This document shows positions 1-11,179 of a stretch of DNA of 30,573 nt, one piece after another; position 1 is the stretch's first letter, and every line of letters begins with the position of its first letter. The DNA is from Gnetum montanum (lineage: Eukaryota > Streptophyta > Gnetopsida > Gnetales > Gnetaceae), in contig MNCI01011075.1 of the NCBI GenBank assembly GCA_015680685.1, positions 51,964 through 82,536 on the forward strand, in the 5' to 3' direction. Position numbers and translations under genes: made by a program. The notes below the pieces were generated by a model. The model ran no database searches and was not told where the DNA came from. It saw only the letters and a program-made list of their open reading frames with translations.

Positions 1-1407
1 TAAGAGAGAAGACTATTTTGGTTAGTGATAATGGATCCATTTATGGAGAGTTTATCTAAAGAGGGCGAAGGGGAGGACCGGTTAAGGTACTTAAAGAATT
101 TCTTACATTGCTCATCTTGAATGTTAAGCCAAGTGAGTGGGCTTTTAATCAAGGCACCTTGTGCCTTATATACTTTCCAATGTTGAAAGGCTATACGGGC
201 TCTGGCAAGCTCCCCTTCTAAGTGACTATTGAAGGGATCATCAGTTAGTTTGGTCGTAAGGTGCTCAACGATAGAGCATATGTTGGAGTACTCTTGCCGA
301 GAATGAGAGGCAACTTCCTTACCATAATGATGGGCGAGATTCCTAACTCTACTAGTAGTCCTAAGCCACCAATGGATCCAACCCTTTGGACCTAAGGGTC
401 TAGGTTCAACATTCCAAATGCTAGAAATAAGTCGTTGGGCGGAAGGAGAAGAGAAACATTGACTATGTAGCCTAAAGAGATGATAATTCTTTCGTTGGTA
501 GTCATTATGGATCTGCATAGATAAAGTAATGGGGAAATGATTAGATAAGGTTGCATGTTGGTGGACTTTAGTTGTAGAAAGTGTCTGCCAAAAAGAAAGA
601 GTGGAAAAATAATATCTATCTAACCGACTATAAATGCGAGCCTGCCCCTTATGAAGATTGTTCCAAGTGAAGCTGTGCCATCTGAAAGATAGAAACATTT
701 CTTAAAATTTGACCAGGCTTGATATTCTTGATGAGGAAGTTGAGAGAAAACACCCCCAAGCTTATCATGAGAGAATTCCATCATGTTAAAATCACCGCCA
801 AAAATCCAAGGAATAGACGAGAGGCTATGAGTGAGTTCATGCCACAATCGGGCCCGTTCGGTAGAGTCATTGGGAGCATAAATAGAAAAAGCTCTGAAGG
901 GACCATGTAAGGAGGAGAAAATAGCCTAGGCCACTTTGTGACCTAAATCGGACCCATGTTGTAAGAGTTTGTCTTTCCAATAGGCTGGAAAAAGAATGGC
1001 TGCTCCACCTTTGCCACACTCATGAGAAGTAGCGAGAACAGAAGAATGGGGGAGAAACCAATGGGCTGAAAGAGATAATTGGTCAGCTGAGATCTTGATT
1101 TCTTGAAGAAGGAGGAAATCCAAAGTGAGATTTAGACTAGAGAGGAAGTTGTTGGCTCATTTGCGACGAAGCCTATCAATTAGGCCTCGGACATTCCAAG
1201 ATAGGAGGTTCATGGAGAAGCTCTAGATGTTATGAGTGATAGGGCAGTAGAAGAATCTGGGTTAGGGATGTCAGTCATCATAGTAGTAGAAAGAATTGCA
1301 AAGGAGTTGCTTGTATTAACAATTAAAGTTGGGTTAGTTTTGGGCGAAGGAGAGGAAGAAGGAGTAGTGGTTTTAGATGCTTTGGCCCTTTTCCTTCCCC
1401 CCACCAT
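1..1407 (-). pseudogene. LINE ORF2, endonuclease part and RT linker, partial
   Basis: This encodes the nickase that starts target-primed reverse transcription. From 1407 a basic Ser/Pro-rich leader runs to about 1215. The endonuclease begins near 1213 in another frame with LLSWNVRGL, then LLLQEIK, IYAPND and GGDFNM, which carry the usual Asn, Glu, Tyr and Asp/Asn active-site signatures of LINE endonucleases. After a 1-bp frame change near 680 it continues with SFTWNN and RLDRYYFS, typical of the C-terminal endonuclease, and reads open through the linker to position 1 (KLSINGSIITNQ, as seen just before RT). Stops occur near 1145 and 928. The RT domain is not in the window. Confidence 0.85.
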
Positions 1408-2315
1408 TACAACTCATCATGTAAAAGTGAATCTTTGATTGATTGTGATTGGAAGATTGGTGCCTTGGACCTAGCCTTAATGAGAGAATGGGATTGGGAG
1501 ACTCTTGCCTTAGAGGGAGCAGATGAGAAAGAAAGGTGTGGAGCATTGTTAGAAGTAGAACCAAACTTAATGGGATCAAGTGGTGGGTTAGGTTGAGGAG
1601 TGACTACAGGACTAGATTTGGGAGGATTAGTTTGGGATTTTTTCTTAGCTAGAAAGGAACAGGTAGAAATGTGGTGCTCTGCACGATGGCAGTAGCTACA
1701 AAAGTTGGGAAGATAAAAATAGTCTACCTTTTGAGTAAAAACTTTGCCTCCAGCTCCTAAGTTTAAAGTGATTTTCTTTTGGGAAATGTCAAGTTCGATA
1801 TAGTAGCGATGAAAGTGAGCCCTATTAACCTCAATTCCATGATCAGAGATGACTCGTCCTAAGGTGCTAACTATGTCTCACTCAATAGATGAAAAGATTA
1901 AAGGAAGATTAGGCAACTCTACATAACAAGGGATAATATTAAGGGTTGGGTCCTTGACATTGAAATCAAATTTCCAAGCTCAGGCGATAAGTGTATCATT
2001 ACGAGCAGGAAAATTTCGAAGAGTGAGAGCTTTCTCGATGTGAGAAGCCTCAAAAAGTTCAACGAGGACAAAATTATGAGCATAGTATCGAGCATGTAAG
2101 ACATGTATCCCGTGGGTTTGTAAAATATTTTTAATATGTAAATTTATGCTTAATGATCAAGGTAGAAAACCCACTATTTGGAAAAAAATAAAGCGTGCAG
2201 AAAAATCTTGAGAAACAGATTCAAAGATGTCATTAGGTAAAAGAGAATCCAAAGATTCTAAGTTGGGAGAACTTCCCTGAAGTGAAGAAGTAGCAGCCGC
2301 TCAGGGTTTGTCCAT
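1407..2315 (-). pseudogene. LINE ORF1 (DUF4283-like plus CCHC zinc knuckle), broken
   Basis: One 303-codon frame runs from ATG at 2315 to TAA at 1407. It would encode the RNA-binding protein that forms the LINE ribonucleoprotein. The first two thirds resemble the DUF4283 domain of plant LINEs. Near 1670-1710 is CSYCHRAEHHISTC, a CX2CX4HX4C knuckle with canonical spacing, followed by a Ser/Pro/Lys-rich tail. The frame holds four internal stops (about codons 5, 51, 111 and 145). All are TGA, and at least three sit where family context favours Trp (TGG). There is no frameshift. Domain names are from recognition, not a search. The TAA overlaps an ATG (TAATG) that opens the next frame. Confidence 0.8.
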
Positions 2316-3139
2316 ATCCTGGCATAAAGGAAAAACGTTATGATAATAATAATAATAAAATTTATAATAACCCATCATTTAAATTGTTTGATATGCCATA
2401 AGGAAGATCAATATGGGTAGTCCCACCATTTGTGAAGACAAATTAACTTATAATAAATTTTGAGTACAATAGATTGTTCAATAATTATGTAACTTGAATT
2501 CGTGTTCTATATAATTCTTTAAAATTAACATTGGTAGGTTTAATGGTTTATATAAAGATTTTTTGTTTCTTTTGAATAAGTTTGTTCTTCAATATTTTAA
2601 TAATACAAGGTGTTCATTTTCTTCTAGTTATAGTAAATATAATTGACATCCATCTTTTAGTTGTAACTCAAAGGTGGTATGATCTTATTCTTACTCTACT
2701 AGGTAATACTCTCATAGATGTTGAAGTTGTTGCATTTCAATATTCTATTTCATCATGTCTACCATCTCTAAAGTTTTGCCAATAAAACTAGAGCTTTCTT
2801 GTACATTTTATCATCTCTCTAAAACTTTAGCCTTAACAAGTTTTCAAGCTTGTTTGGAATTTATTATTACATCAATATTATCAAGCAAGCAAAACTTATG
2901 TAGCATTATAGAGTTTGTTGATTTGTCAATTTTTGTCAAGTTCGCTTTTGTAAAGATCATATCATTTCAACTTTTCTTACTACAATTTGTAATTAATTGA
3001 GTAGTATTGATGTTTATAACTCAAGGACATGTTCAAAGTCAACTATGGGAAAATGATGAATTAAGCAAATGTTTCAATATACTCATATTTATTACTGAAT
3101 TATTAGGTTCCAACAAAAACTTCTTATCCTAGAAATAAC
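2316..3139. other. AT-rich stretch with no clear gene
   Basis: About 820 bp of very AT-rich DNA lie between the two LINE pieces. Open frames at 2582-2785 and 2755-3000 (plus) have no motif I recognise and biased, low-complexity composition. A fragment near 2915-2990 could be a decayed LINE linker between the RT palm and C-terminal region, because it precedes a clear LINE C-terminal segment, but I cannot establish that. A short TAA repeat lies at about 2344-2358. Confidence 0.5.
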
Positions 3140-3414
3140 TACATTATCCATCAACTTCTTTGGTTTTTTAAGAAATATAAAAAAAACTTGTCTAGAGTTG
3201 TTTGGAATATTTGCACTAAAAGTAAGAAAGATGGAGGAATTGACTTTATTAATTGTTATAACCAAGGTATTTATCTCTCAACAAAATGAATTGCAAGTGT
3301 ATTGATGGAGATGATGTTTGAATGCTTCACTTACAAAATAAACTCATGCATGGTTATCTTAAAAATGATAATACTTTCTCTTCTAATAACTTTCTTTACT
3401 ATCTTTTTTTTTTC
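3140..3414 (+). pseudogene. LINE 2, end of RT / connection region (piece 1 of 3)
   Basis: The plus strand reads LLWFFKKYKKNLSRVVWNI followed by CTKSKKDGGIDFI and a segment ending LSTK-stop-IAS. This matches the plant LINE pattern in which FLW is followed by a Val-x-Trp-Asp segment, then PK..GG(I/L)G and a Lys-Trp. The stop sits where Trp is expected (TGG to TGA). The frame then runs into the left LTR of element A; the host sequence resumes at 12031. It is a separate element from the LINE at 1-2315, since it is on the opposite strand and covers a different part of the protein. Confidence 0.7.
3410..3414. repeat. Target-site duplication of element A, left copy
   Basis: TTTTC immediately precedes the LTR and is repeated exactly at 12031-12035. 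Five bases is the usual size for Ty3/gypsy integration. Confidence 0.85.
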
Positions 3415-4236
3415 TAATGAGTGGCGAGGTACCCCTACACTCAACCATATGAATACGAGCGTTACACACGCGATCCGGTTGAACTCCGCAGACCGACTAG
3501 TTGTGGCATCTAGATAGTTACCCTTCGGTTGCAGTTCGCTGTCTTCCCACCTGGACTAGTATTATCTTTGTCACGTATGGTTTAGTCTAGAGTGAGGTGT
3601 ATGATGTGGTTTCTAATCTAACGCTTCTCCTGAAGGAAATGGAAAATAAGATTAACTAAGCTAGGAGGAAAGGGTAAGAGAGAATCTAAACTAGTCTAAG
3701 TGCGATGAGCATCTGTTCCTTGATTATCCATACACATCTTGGACTTTGTGCATGACTACTACTGGGATTACCAAGCGTAGATCCTAGGTACGCTACTAGG
3801 TTACCAAGTAGTCACACTTAAATGCTCGTAATCAACTCGTACTCATTCCGTGTTTAATCAAGAGTTTAAGGGTGAGAGATATTAACTAGGAAAGCAGTAA
3901 ATAACAATTAATTAATCTAAGTGAATGTTGCAATGATGAAGTAATCTTGATCTTTATTGCCAGTCATGTGCATGTCCAAGTACGTCACACTCGAATAAAG
4001 GATACCATACAATTACATTCACCACACTGCGGGCATACACGGAGAGGAAAAGGGTTGAGAGAGAGAAAATGAAAACTAAAATCAAAACTAACTCTAAAAC
4101 TTCCTCTGCCTAACTGATCTTTCTACCTCTTATTTATAGATGAGAAGACAGGCTATGATATCGCGTATGTGATATTACGGCTGGGCATGCTTTATCGCGT
4201 ATGTGATATCGTGGTTGCCCAAATGACGACTCATCA
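3415..4236 (-). repeat. 3' LTR of element A
   Basis: This is the left copy of an 822-bp LTR whose sense strand is minus. In sense order, U3 starts at 4236 with TGATGAGTCG and carries palindromic GATATC boxes set in CG-rich spacers (about 4155-4215). A TATAAATA box lies at 4138-4131. An AATAAA polyadenylation signal lies at 3958-3953, and U5 ends at 3415. The last base pairs read CATTA where the other copy has CATCA, a C-to-T change. Confidence 0.93.
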
Positions 4237-4249
4237 TACCCCCATGACT
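4237..4249 (-). promoter_or_regulatory. Polypurine tract of element A
   Basis: The minus strand reads AGTCATGGGGGTA directly before U3. The same sequence abuts the 3' LTR of element B, and a close variant abuts that of C, as expected for the plus-strand primer. Confidence 0.8.
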
Positions 4250-4400
4250 AAATGAAAACTTGTCCTCGAGTAACAATGATTACACAGTGGATAGGTATGG
4301 GATTATTGAACATTGAAAAGTGGGTTTATGCCACAGTGTGGAATGAAAACAAAATTGGGACACAACACAAAGAATGTGCTAAACTACAAAATTGTGGAAC

Positions 4401-7185
4401 TCATGTAGTTCCTAGTGGCGGTGGCTCCTCTATTGGTGCTTTCCCTTTTTCCTACGCTCCAAGTTTTGAGACTTGATGGCATTGGAGTATGGCTTGGAGC
4501 TTCTCCTTTTTAGTTTGGGGATCTTGTGCTGTCCATGCTAATGCTCCAATGTTTGATGGAGTTAGCACCTCCCATGGGTAGGATAGTTGCGGAAACATTT
4601 GATTGGCCTTGACATACCAGGCCGCCAATACCCGTCATTCCTCTTCATAGGCTCTGGCTTTATCTTTGTATTCTTGAAAATCTGCAAGCCATCGAGCTAA
4701 GTCCATTGCGATACCTTTCTATCCTTGGTAGCTAGCTTTTACCACCTCAAGTTTAGAATTTGTGATCTCCATTTTTTCCAACTACTTCTTGCGTTTTGCA
4801 AATTCTGCTTCATATTTGATGTGGGTAGTTACTAACTACTGCTCGAGCTCTGTCCTTGGATGCCCTGCTATTAACATGGCAAGGTTGGCATACCGCAGGT
4901 TTGCCAACTCCATGTATTTAGTAAGATCTTGGATTTGCAGGTCCCAGCTTTTAACTTCCACCTAGTGGGCAAAGGCATATGTGTCCAATATGGCCCACCA
5001 GTCAGTGTGTTGGGCACTGATAGCGTTGATTTAGGCCTTGGCCATATGGATCTCCTTTTCCATGATCTGTTTGTACATTCCCACCTGGTCTCAGAAGTGC
5101 TCCTTTAGCTTTTCGTGCCGTTTAGCCTCATTTTTCCACGCGCTTATCTCGATAGCTAACTTTTGATGAATGGTGCGCACCTCCTCCATTAAGAGGGTTC
5201 GATTCTCCTTGGCTAAATGGTTCATGTCTTGGTTGACCCGGATGAATTGTTCTCACAATTGATGGAAGTGTTCCTCGAGAACATTCTTTTGCTTTTCCAC
5301 AGTGGTCAACTGAAGGTTGTCGGCAACGAGCTGCTTATTCTCCTCCTGTAGGGCCTTGAGTGCCTTAAGATGTGCATGAGTTTGCGCCTATGCTACAGAG
5401 GCATCCCAAACAGCCCTCTCTTTTTCCTCTGCCACCCTTTTATTTTTTGTTATTAACTTGGTTAGTTGCTCAGTTTTGAAGCTGTCTAGCTGTTCTACGG
5501 GAACAAATTGCAAAGGGTCCCGATGGACTACTTGTAGGGCCATGAGCTATTCTTGCAATTTCTGCACCTCTGCTTCAGCATGTTTGGCTCTCACTTCTAT
5601 TAAGACCAACTTCCCCTTTGTGGAAATGAGGTCTAATTGAATTACCGCAACATCCTGAGGGATGTCAAACAGGGACATCATAACTTGCCCTGTTTGTAGC
5701 AATCGATCAAGAACATCCTCATGTTCTGTAGGAGTCACTGAGGTTCTGGCCAAAGTTTGAGCATCCCGTGCTCCTGTGAGATCTTCCAGTGGTACAATAG
5801 GTACATTATCTTTTGATGTGGTCTACGACCACTTCTACGGCTCCTGCTGCATTCTGGTATTGCATGACCACCACCGTGGCCCCTTTACTAGTTTCTAATT
5901 GCACTTGGAAAGATGTAGCATTTCCTGAGATCTGTTGTGACCATGTACTTGCCCCTCCTCCTGTGTGAATAGAAACTTCACCCCTTGTATGATCTAAAGA
6001 AATTGTGGGCTCAATGGCATCGTTAATGACGCGAAAGAGATTTGCGTCATCACGACTTCCCCAACTGACCGTCTCAGCGATGGCCCTGAGATGGCTCATC
6101 GATGATCTGTAGTCTTGTGGCGGTGGTGGTTGGTCTTGGCCTATGCTAGGTCCTACTTCCTGTTGTTGGATAGGACCCATACTTTGAGGTTGGCTAGGTC
6201 CTGCAAGTTGAGTTGCAGTTGGTCTAGCCATCTGTTCTTCTTCTTGTTCTGGTCCCAGCTCGTCACCAGTGCTTTTCCTTGGAGCTGGCGACTTTAGCAA
6301 TTCAACATATGAAGCATTCTAGGCTTTTCGGAGGACATCATTGGTGTATCCTCTGATCCTAGTACGTTGACATAGCTTCTTGATAAGACAATGAAAAGGT
6401 AATTCCATCTTCCCTATCTTTCATTTTTCGAACTGCCTTAGGATCTCCGTATAGTATAGATGAGGTAGGTTAGCATCAACCTTTCCCATCAGCACTGCAC
6501 ATCCTCTTGCCATGTACGTTGATATTCTTTTCAAGCCCTTCGTGGGGAAGAGGTGATACGTTCCAATCTTGAAGTAAATCCTCTCTTCTATCATCAATTC
6601 TCCAAATGTTTTATCCTTGCCATGTGCCCTTTCTAACCAAACCCATCGCACATCGGGGTCTGAACAGGTAGATAACTAAGTAACTTTTGGTCCTGTATTC
6701 AGAAGGTTTAATGCTTCCGAAATGGCCTACACAGATAAATCAACTATTACACCACAAATGTTGACTGTGGTTCCTTGTTCTCTGTTGTGCCAGAATTGGT
6801 ATGTTTCTCCTAGGTACCAGGCACCACTATCAGAGAGGATAGGTCACAAGGGAGATCCTTTGAGGTGATCCCTAATAGCCTCAGGAGCGAACTCTGCAAA
6901 AGATTCAAATTTTAACTCCACATACACTGCAGTGAATGTGGACTTTTCGTTGATGGCCTGAATGCAATCTTGGGGCAACGTGAGATGTTGTTCCTATTCA
7001 GGCGCTACAACAGCTCCTCTTTCTGCCTGCTCAGACTGTACGATAGGAGGATTCTCTTGATGAATGCTGAATGATTGTTCCTCCTATTCTGCATGTTGTC
7101 CAGCAGGATCTTGTCTTTCACCTCTCCTAGGTCATTTGCTTCCACCTTGAGCAAGACCTTCCTGTTGTCCATGTTTTGGGGCCAT
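4401..7185 (-). pseudogene. ORF3 of element A: coiled-coil protein of unknown function, broken
   Basis: This is the long third gene between the spacer and the PPT, spanning about 928 codons from MAPKHGQQEG to a TGA at 4403-4401. The N-terminal 250 residues form a globular part with SPLWP, WYLGETYQFWHN and IYFKIGTYHLFP motifs shared with ORF3 of C. This part faintly recalls the 'putative plant transposon protein' domain found in plant mobile-element proteins, but that is inference. A Pro/Gln-rich linker and a Ser/Thr/Val-rich segment follow (about residues 290-460). Next comes a Glu/Lys/Leu-rich coiled coil of roughly 350 residues, then a conserved tail (WYVKANQMFP, YPWEVLTPSNIG). No signal peptide or membrane segment is seen, so it does not look like an env protein. 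Several stops and at least one frameshift are present. It may be expressed from its own promoter near 7680. Confidence 0.75.
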
Positions 7186-9090
7186 TTGCAATCACACGAG
7201 GCCAAGCGTTAGTAAGGTTGTTTTTGAAGTTAAGTTATACCTTACTACTTGTCTTAATTAATTAATTCATTTTATCTCATGTAATATTTCCCGAAAGGTT
7301 GTAATAATGGGTCCTTTTTACTTAAGTGGTTTTTTCAATTTTAATTTTCCGGTGTACCTAAAGGGATTAAATGATTTATTTGGCACAATTATTCTTAATT
7401 TACAACTAATTACCCTTAATAATGTTCTTTGGGAGATGATAAATTCCAAAAAAGTTAGGCGCTATTCGGCAAGTGTCCCTTCCCCACGACTAAGTTGAAC
7501 ACTTTGGGTTCAAACATGTTTAGACGAAATTAAAATCGGAGTACCAGCGAGCGAGATAGAGGTTGAAAAGCAAAGGTGTCACACTCACAAGTCATAGAGA
7601 AAAATTTGAAAAACTCCCCTGCGTGAATGGCAAGAAATGATGCTAAGTGTTGCGCAGGGGGGGGGTGCGGTTACCTATTTATAGGTTTTTGGGACGCGAT
7701 ATCACAGCCCTAGTGACATTGGGCACCACAAGAAAATACCGAATTTTGAAGATTTTCTTGGAATCAACAATGTAACTTAGGACATTGGGCAATTATGAAG
7801 GGGTTCTCAAGTAATTAGATGGTTTTGAAGGCACGAATAATGATCTGTGAGTGTAATTGATCCATAAAACCTCTGGTGGTAGAAAAAAGGTCATGTGATG
7901 GCACATAGGAATGTTGGATCAGAGGGATAGTGGTAGGGAAAGAAAATTATTGACAATTATGCTGAGGGTAATAAATGATGTGTGGGAGCTATGGCATAAG
8001 TGATAATTACAAAAGACTACACAAGTGGGTCCTCCCCAAAGCAGATTCCAACCTATAATGCCCTTTTGTAACCACACTTAAAAGTGTCCGTGGGCACTCG
8101 AAGGGTTAAATGTAATCCACACTAATTCCACGAAACACACACATGTAAATGTCACTGGAATAAGGTAGGAATTCTATGCTACACAATACATGAGTGACAA
8201 TTACATGAACAGTGATATGGGATGAACAAGAGAAGGGATTGGAGGGATTGGGACATGAGGTAACTGACCGAGGGCACAGTGAATCCTATGTGTAAAGCAT
8301 GATTAAAGTGTCATTAACCCATCGTTCCAAGATCAGGACCAAGTCCATTCCTCTAATCAGTGACACCACATTATTTCATCCCATGATGAGTGACTATGAG
8401 AGTACCAAAACAACAAGGCGTATGATCACTTGGTGTTTTGTTCAAGGGAGGAGTGATTTTTTTTTTGTGGCACTTTTTTTTTCTTTTTCTTTTTTTTGCT
8501 CTTTTTTTTAATGCTGAATCCAGAGAAGCTACCAACCTTTAGGCATGGGTGCATGTCTTTCCAGTGGAACCCCCTAGAATAGCCTTGGATTTTGGAGTGC
8601 GCTTTTGATTACTCTTACTCCCATTTTCGTTAGATCTACAAGGATCTTAGTACAACCACGTTGCATGATAACTCCCACAGATGTCACCAAAGAGAATCCG
8701 CAAGTTCCCTTGATGTCACACCCTAATCATCCCTCTTGGTCCATCCTTCTACATTATGGGTACAATGAACACAAAGTAAATTTTAAGTTTTAAGAACGTT
8801 AGGAATATCACTGTACCATCAAACAAAAACTCTTATTTGTAGAATGGATGAGTGGGTGTAGTGGGCTCACTGTCCACATAATTGATCACTCAAGACTCGA
8901 TAACATGGAACACCCCTCAACCAACGAGCCACATGAGTGTTTTATTCATAGATGAGATTACTTATAAAAACATAAAAAGAAAAACAGAGAAAAAGATAAA
9001 AAGATAAAACAAGAAATTGAAAAATGAAAAACTAGAAAACAAAAAGTTGTAAAATTAAAGAAAATGAAAAATGGTTATTAATCCTGCTTA
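7186..9090 (-). other. Long untranslated spacer of element A
   Basis: This 1.9-kb stretch separates gag from ORF3. It holds no frame that is kept in the other copies, yet blocks of it align with the spacers of B (15315-16766) and C (22648-26290). Examples are 8020-8130 (a stretch around GCATTATAGGTTGG in sense), 8300-8460, 8535-8580 and 8625-8740. A pyrimidine-rich tract in sense lies next to the gag stop (about 8950-9075), and T-runs lie at 8457-8510 on the plus strand. A TATA box and U3-like sequence lie at 7676-7725. Confidence 0.75.
7676..7725 (-). promoter_or_regulatory. Putative internal promoter upstream of ORF3 (element A)
   Basis: On the minus strand GCCCAATGTCACTAGGGCTG leads into a GATATCGCG box (7703-7695) and then CCTATAAATAGG (TATA at 7683-7676), about 490 bp before the ORF3 ATG. 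The LTR U3 has the same order: GCCCAGCCA, GATATCGC and then CTATAAATA. The resemblance suggests a U3-type promoter inside the element. Element C has a TATA box at the matching place; B has lost it. Confidence 0.5.
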
Positions 9091-11066
9091 TTATTGGAAT
9101 GGGGGGTATCCCCCATAACTAAACGGTTGAGCATAGCAAGGATTAATAAATGGAAGATGAGGATCCTTGCGTGTTGCAAATATTGAAGCTCGGTCATACT
9201 TACCCCATTTGCGTTCACACACCTGATTGTAATAAGCATAGTGAGGCAATTTATACGATGTAGCTCCTGGATAACACGTTGACCCACTATGATATTTAGG
9301 ACCATTAGATGGTATGCAAGGATCAGGATGTTGCCTTCCATAACTGCATTCATTGGGTCGTATGGTTGTTGGAGTGTTAGTTGGTGGCCCTAATGAAGTA
9401 ACATGAGGCATTAGGTTCAAAGATAAGGGTGAACCACAGTGTTGGGCTTGTGTTGTTTTAGAGGATGCAGTGGCCTTGGAATTGTGTTGTCCCTTCCTAT
9501 GGTCATGTTTAAAGAAGGGATGCATTTGATGTTGAGGAGGCCTCTCACTGCTATTGGTAGTAGTAACACAAGTGACGTTCGTGGGTTGTTGCTATGGTGC
9601 AGACACCTTAGGAACAGTTGGTGGCAACGTAGAAGGAGGAAAAGTTTGAGAATGTTGAAAATTAGGAGAAGTGTAAGGTGCACAAGGTGGTGGTTGTGTT
9701 GAGAACATGGGCTGATAGTATTGTGGAGAATAGTAATGTGGTGAGATAGAGTATGTTGGCCCAGTTGGAGAAATAGGATGTTGAACTAGATAAGCGTTTG
9801 GATTCGGATAATATGAAGGGTGTCTCCAGTGTAGGGATGGTTTTCCCCACAACTGGGATTGTTGCCACTGTGATCAAACACAATATCTCTATATGAACTC
9901 TGGATGTAGTGTGTTTCCCCAATGCTCATATAAATGTGACAAGATTGGGCATTGGCCCTTGGGGTGATCGTACAGGCAAATGTTGCATTCATATGTATGA
10001 TTGGCAATTGAGCTCTTATTTCCTTCATTCCTTCTTTTCGAATGTCTAATGTTTTGTCCTGCTTCTTGGGTTGCCAAAGCTCTATCTCCAATAATATTGA
10101 TAACTTCTCCACACTTGTTATGTATCCATTCCAACATCTTATTAATCTTTGCCTTGACTTTCTCTAACGATTGTTGCACTAGAAAAGATGGTTCTTTCTC
10201 CTTATGATAGATTGATTTCTCCTTTTTATGATCATGGACCTTTGTTAAGTTGAGATTTTGGTCCCATTGATGTTTTTCAACACTCTTCCATCTAGCCATT
10301 TCTCCTTCTTCTTTTGCTACCCACTCTTGGACTTGATGGGTTCGTAGTTCATATAGTTGAACTTGGGCATACATCCCTAGGGTTTCTCTTCTTTCATTAT
10401 GGATCCCATCAATGATATGGTACATTAGGATTTCCTCGGAGAACCCATGGCCTGGACAGTTGTTTAGCAATGTATAATATCTTTCTAAGGCCATGTCCAA
10501 GGGTTCATGTTGTGCTTGCTTCCACCCTTGGATTTGTTTCCTCAAGGCTGACACTCTTGCGTAGGCTTGATATATTTATTTAAAAAATTCTACCATTTTT
10601 GACCAACGTCGTATTGAATTTGGTTTTAACGATCTATACCATACTTTTGCTTGGTCAATGAGTGTCATTGGAAAGAGCTTAAGTTTTTGCCAACCGTTAA
10701 CAATGTTGTTCCATGTGCAGGCATCATAGAAGGCTTGTAAATGTTGATGCGGATCTAAGTCATAGCCTCCTAAAAAAGTAAGGAAGTTGTTTAAATCGAG
10801 CTTGGTAGATGGCTCTCTTTACGATGCCTACGGGAGATTTGAACAGCCTCCTGTATTTGCGTTAAGCTTGTAGTGGCCAGTAGGGGTTCATCGTCATTGT
10901 GTAAGTTATGTTTTCAAGCATTGGGATGACGTTGCCTTCATTCATGTTTATAAGAAACCCCCACCTTGGGTTGCATACTCCAATCTTTATTGTCATATAG
11001 TTCGTTGGTTCTCCAATGAACTTCCTCGCTAAGTGTGGCATTATCGTAATTTTGTAGGAGAGGCAT
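9091..11066 (-). pseudogene. gag: gag of element A, broken
   Basis: This is the capsid/nucleocapsid protein, which packages element RNA into particles. It runs from MPLLQNYDN at 11066 to a TAA after GYPPFQ at 9091. The Retrotrans_gag core lies about 10590-10850 (LDLNNFLTFLGGYDLDPHQH, WYRSLKPNSIRRW). After a Lys/Glu-rich region comes CNICLYDHPKGQC near 9950-9990, a CX2CX3HX4C knuckle of the type seen in Athila-like gags. A Tyr/Pro-rich tail of about 250 residues ends the protein (9852-9091). Frame changes occur near 10800 and again near 9850-9900, with scattered stops. The same layout is found in gag of B, which helps fix both ends. Confidence 0.88.
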
Positions 11067-11179
11067 TGTTGTGAAGTTGTGTGTGAATTTATGTGTGACT
11101 ATTTATAATTATTTCTTGCTAAAAGATGTATCATTAATTTCTATACAGCAACCTTGTATGATATAACTAACCTAGATAA

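Larger units (their letters stand above)
1..2315 (-). mobile_element. 5' half of a degenerate plant LINE (L1-like)
   Basis: Read on the minus strand, this holds the start of a non-LTR retrotransposon in the usual order: a nucleic-acid-binding ORF1, then an apurinic-like endonuclease, then the linker that leads into reverse transcriptase. RT itself would lie to the left of position 1. The coding sense runs nearly unbroken to the window edge, so the element continues outside. The exact 5' end is not visible; coding similarity stops at the ORF1 ATG (2315), beyond which the DNA becomes AT-rich with a short TAA repeat near 2344-2358. The copy is inactive, with in-frame stops and at least two frame changes. 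Confidence 0.9.

Noticed and set aside
719-910. 63-codon plus-strand open frame starting MIFLMRKLREN
   Set aside because: It is antisense to the LINE endonuclease, whose motifs are clear on the other strand.
6115-6297. Plus-strand frame rich in Trp and Leu
   Set aside because: It is antisense to the Pro/Gln-rich linker of ORF3 and has no motif.
4401-7185. ORF3 as an env-like gene or an endogenous virus protein
   Set aside because: No signal peptide, membrane span or glycoprotein-like Cys pattern was seen; the long coiled coil and element context argue against it. No pararetrovirus motifs were found in the window.
8457-8510. T-rich runs as a LINE or SINE poly(A) tail
   Set aside because: The tract recurs at the matching spacer place in B, so it belongs to the element and is low-complexity sequence.
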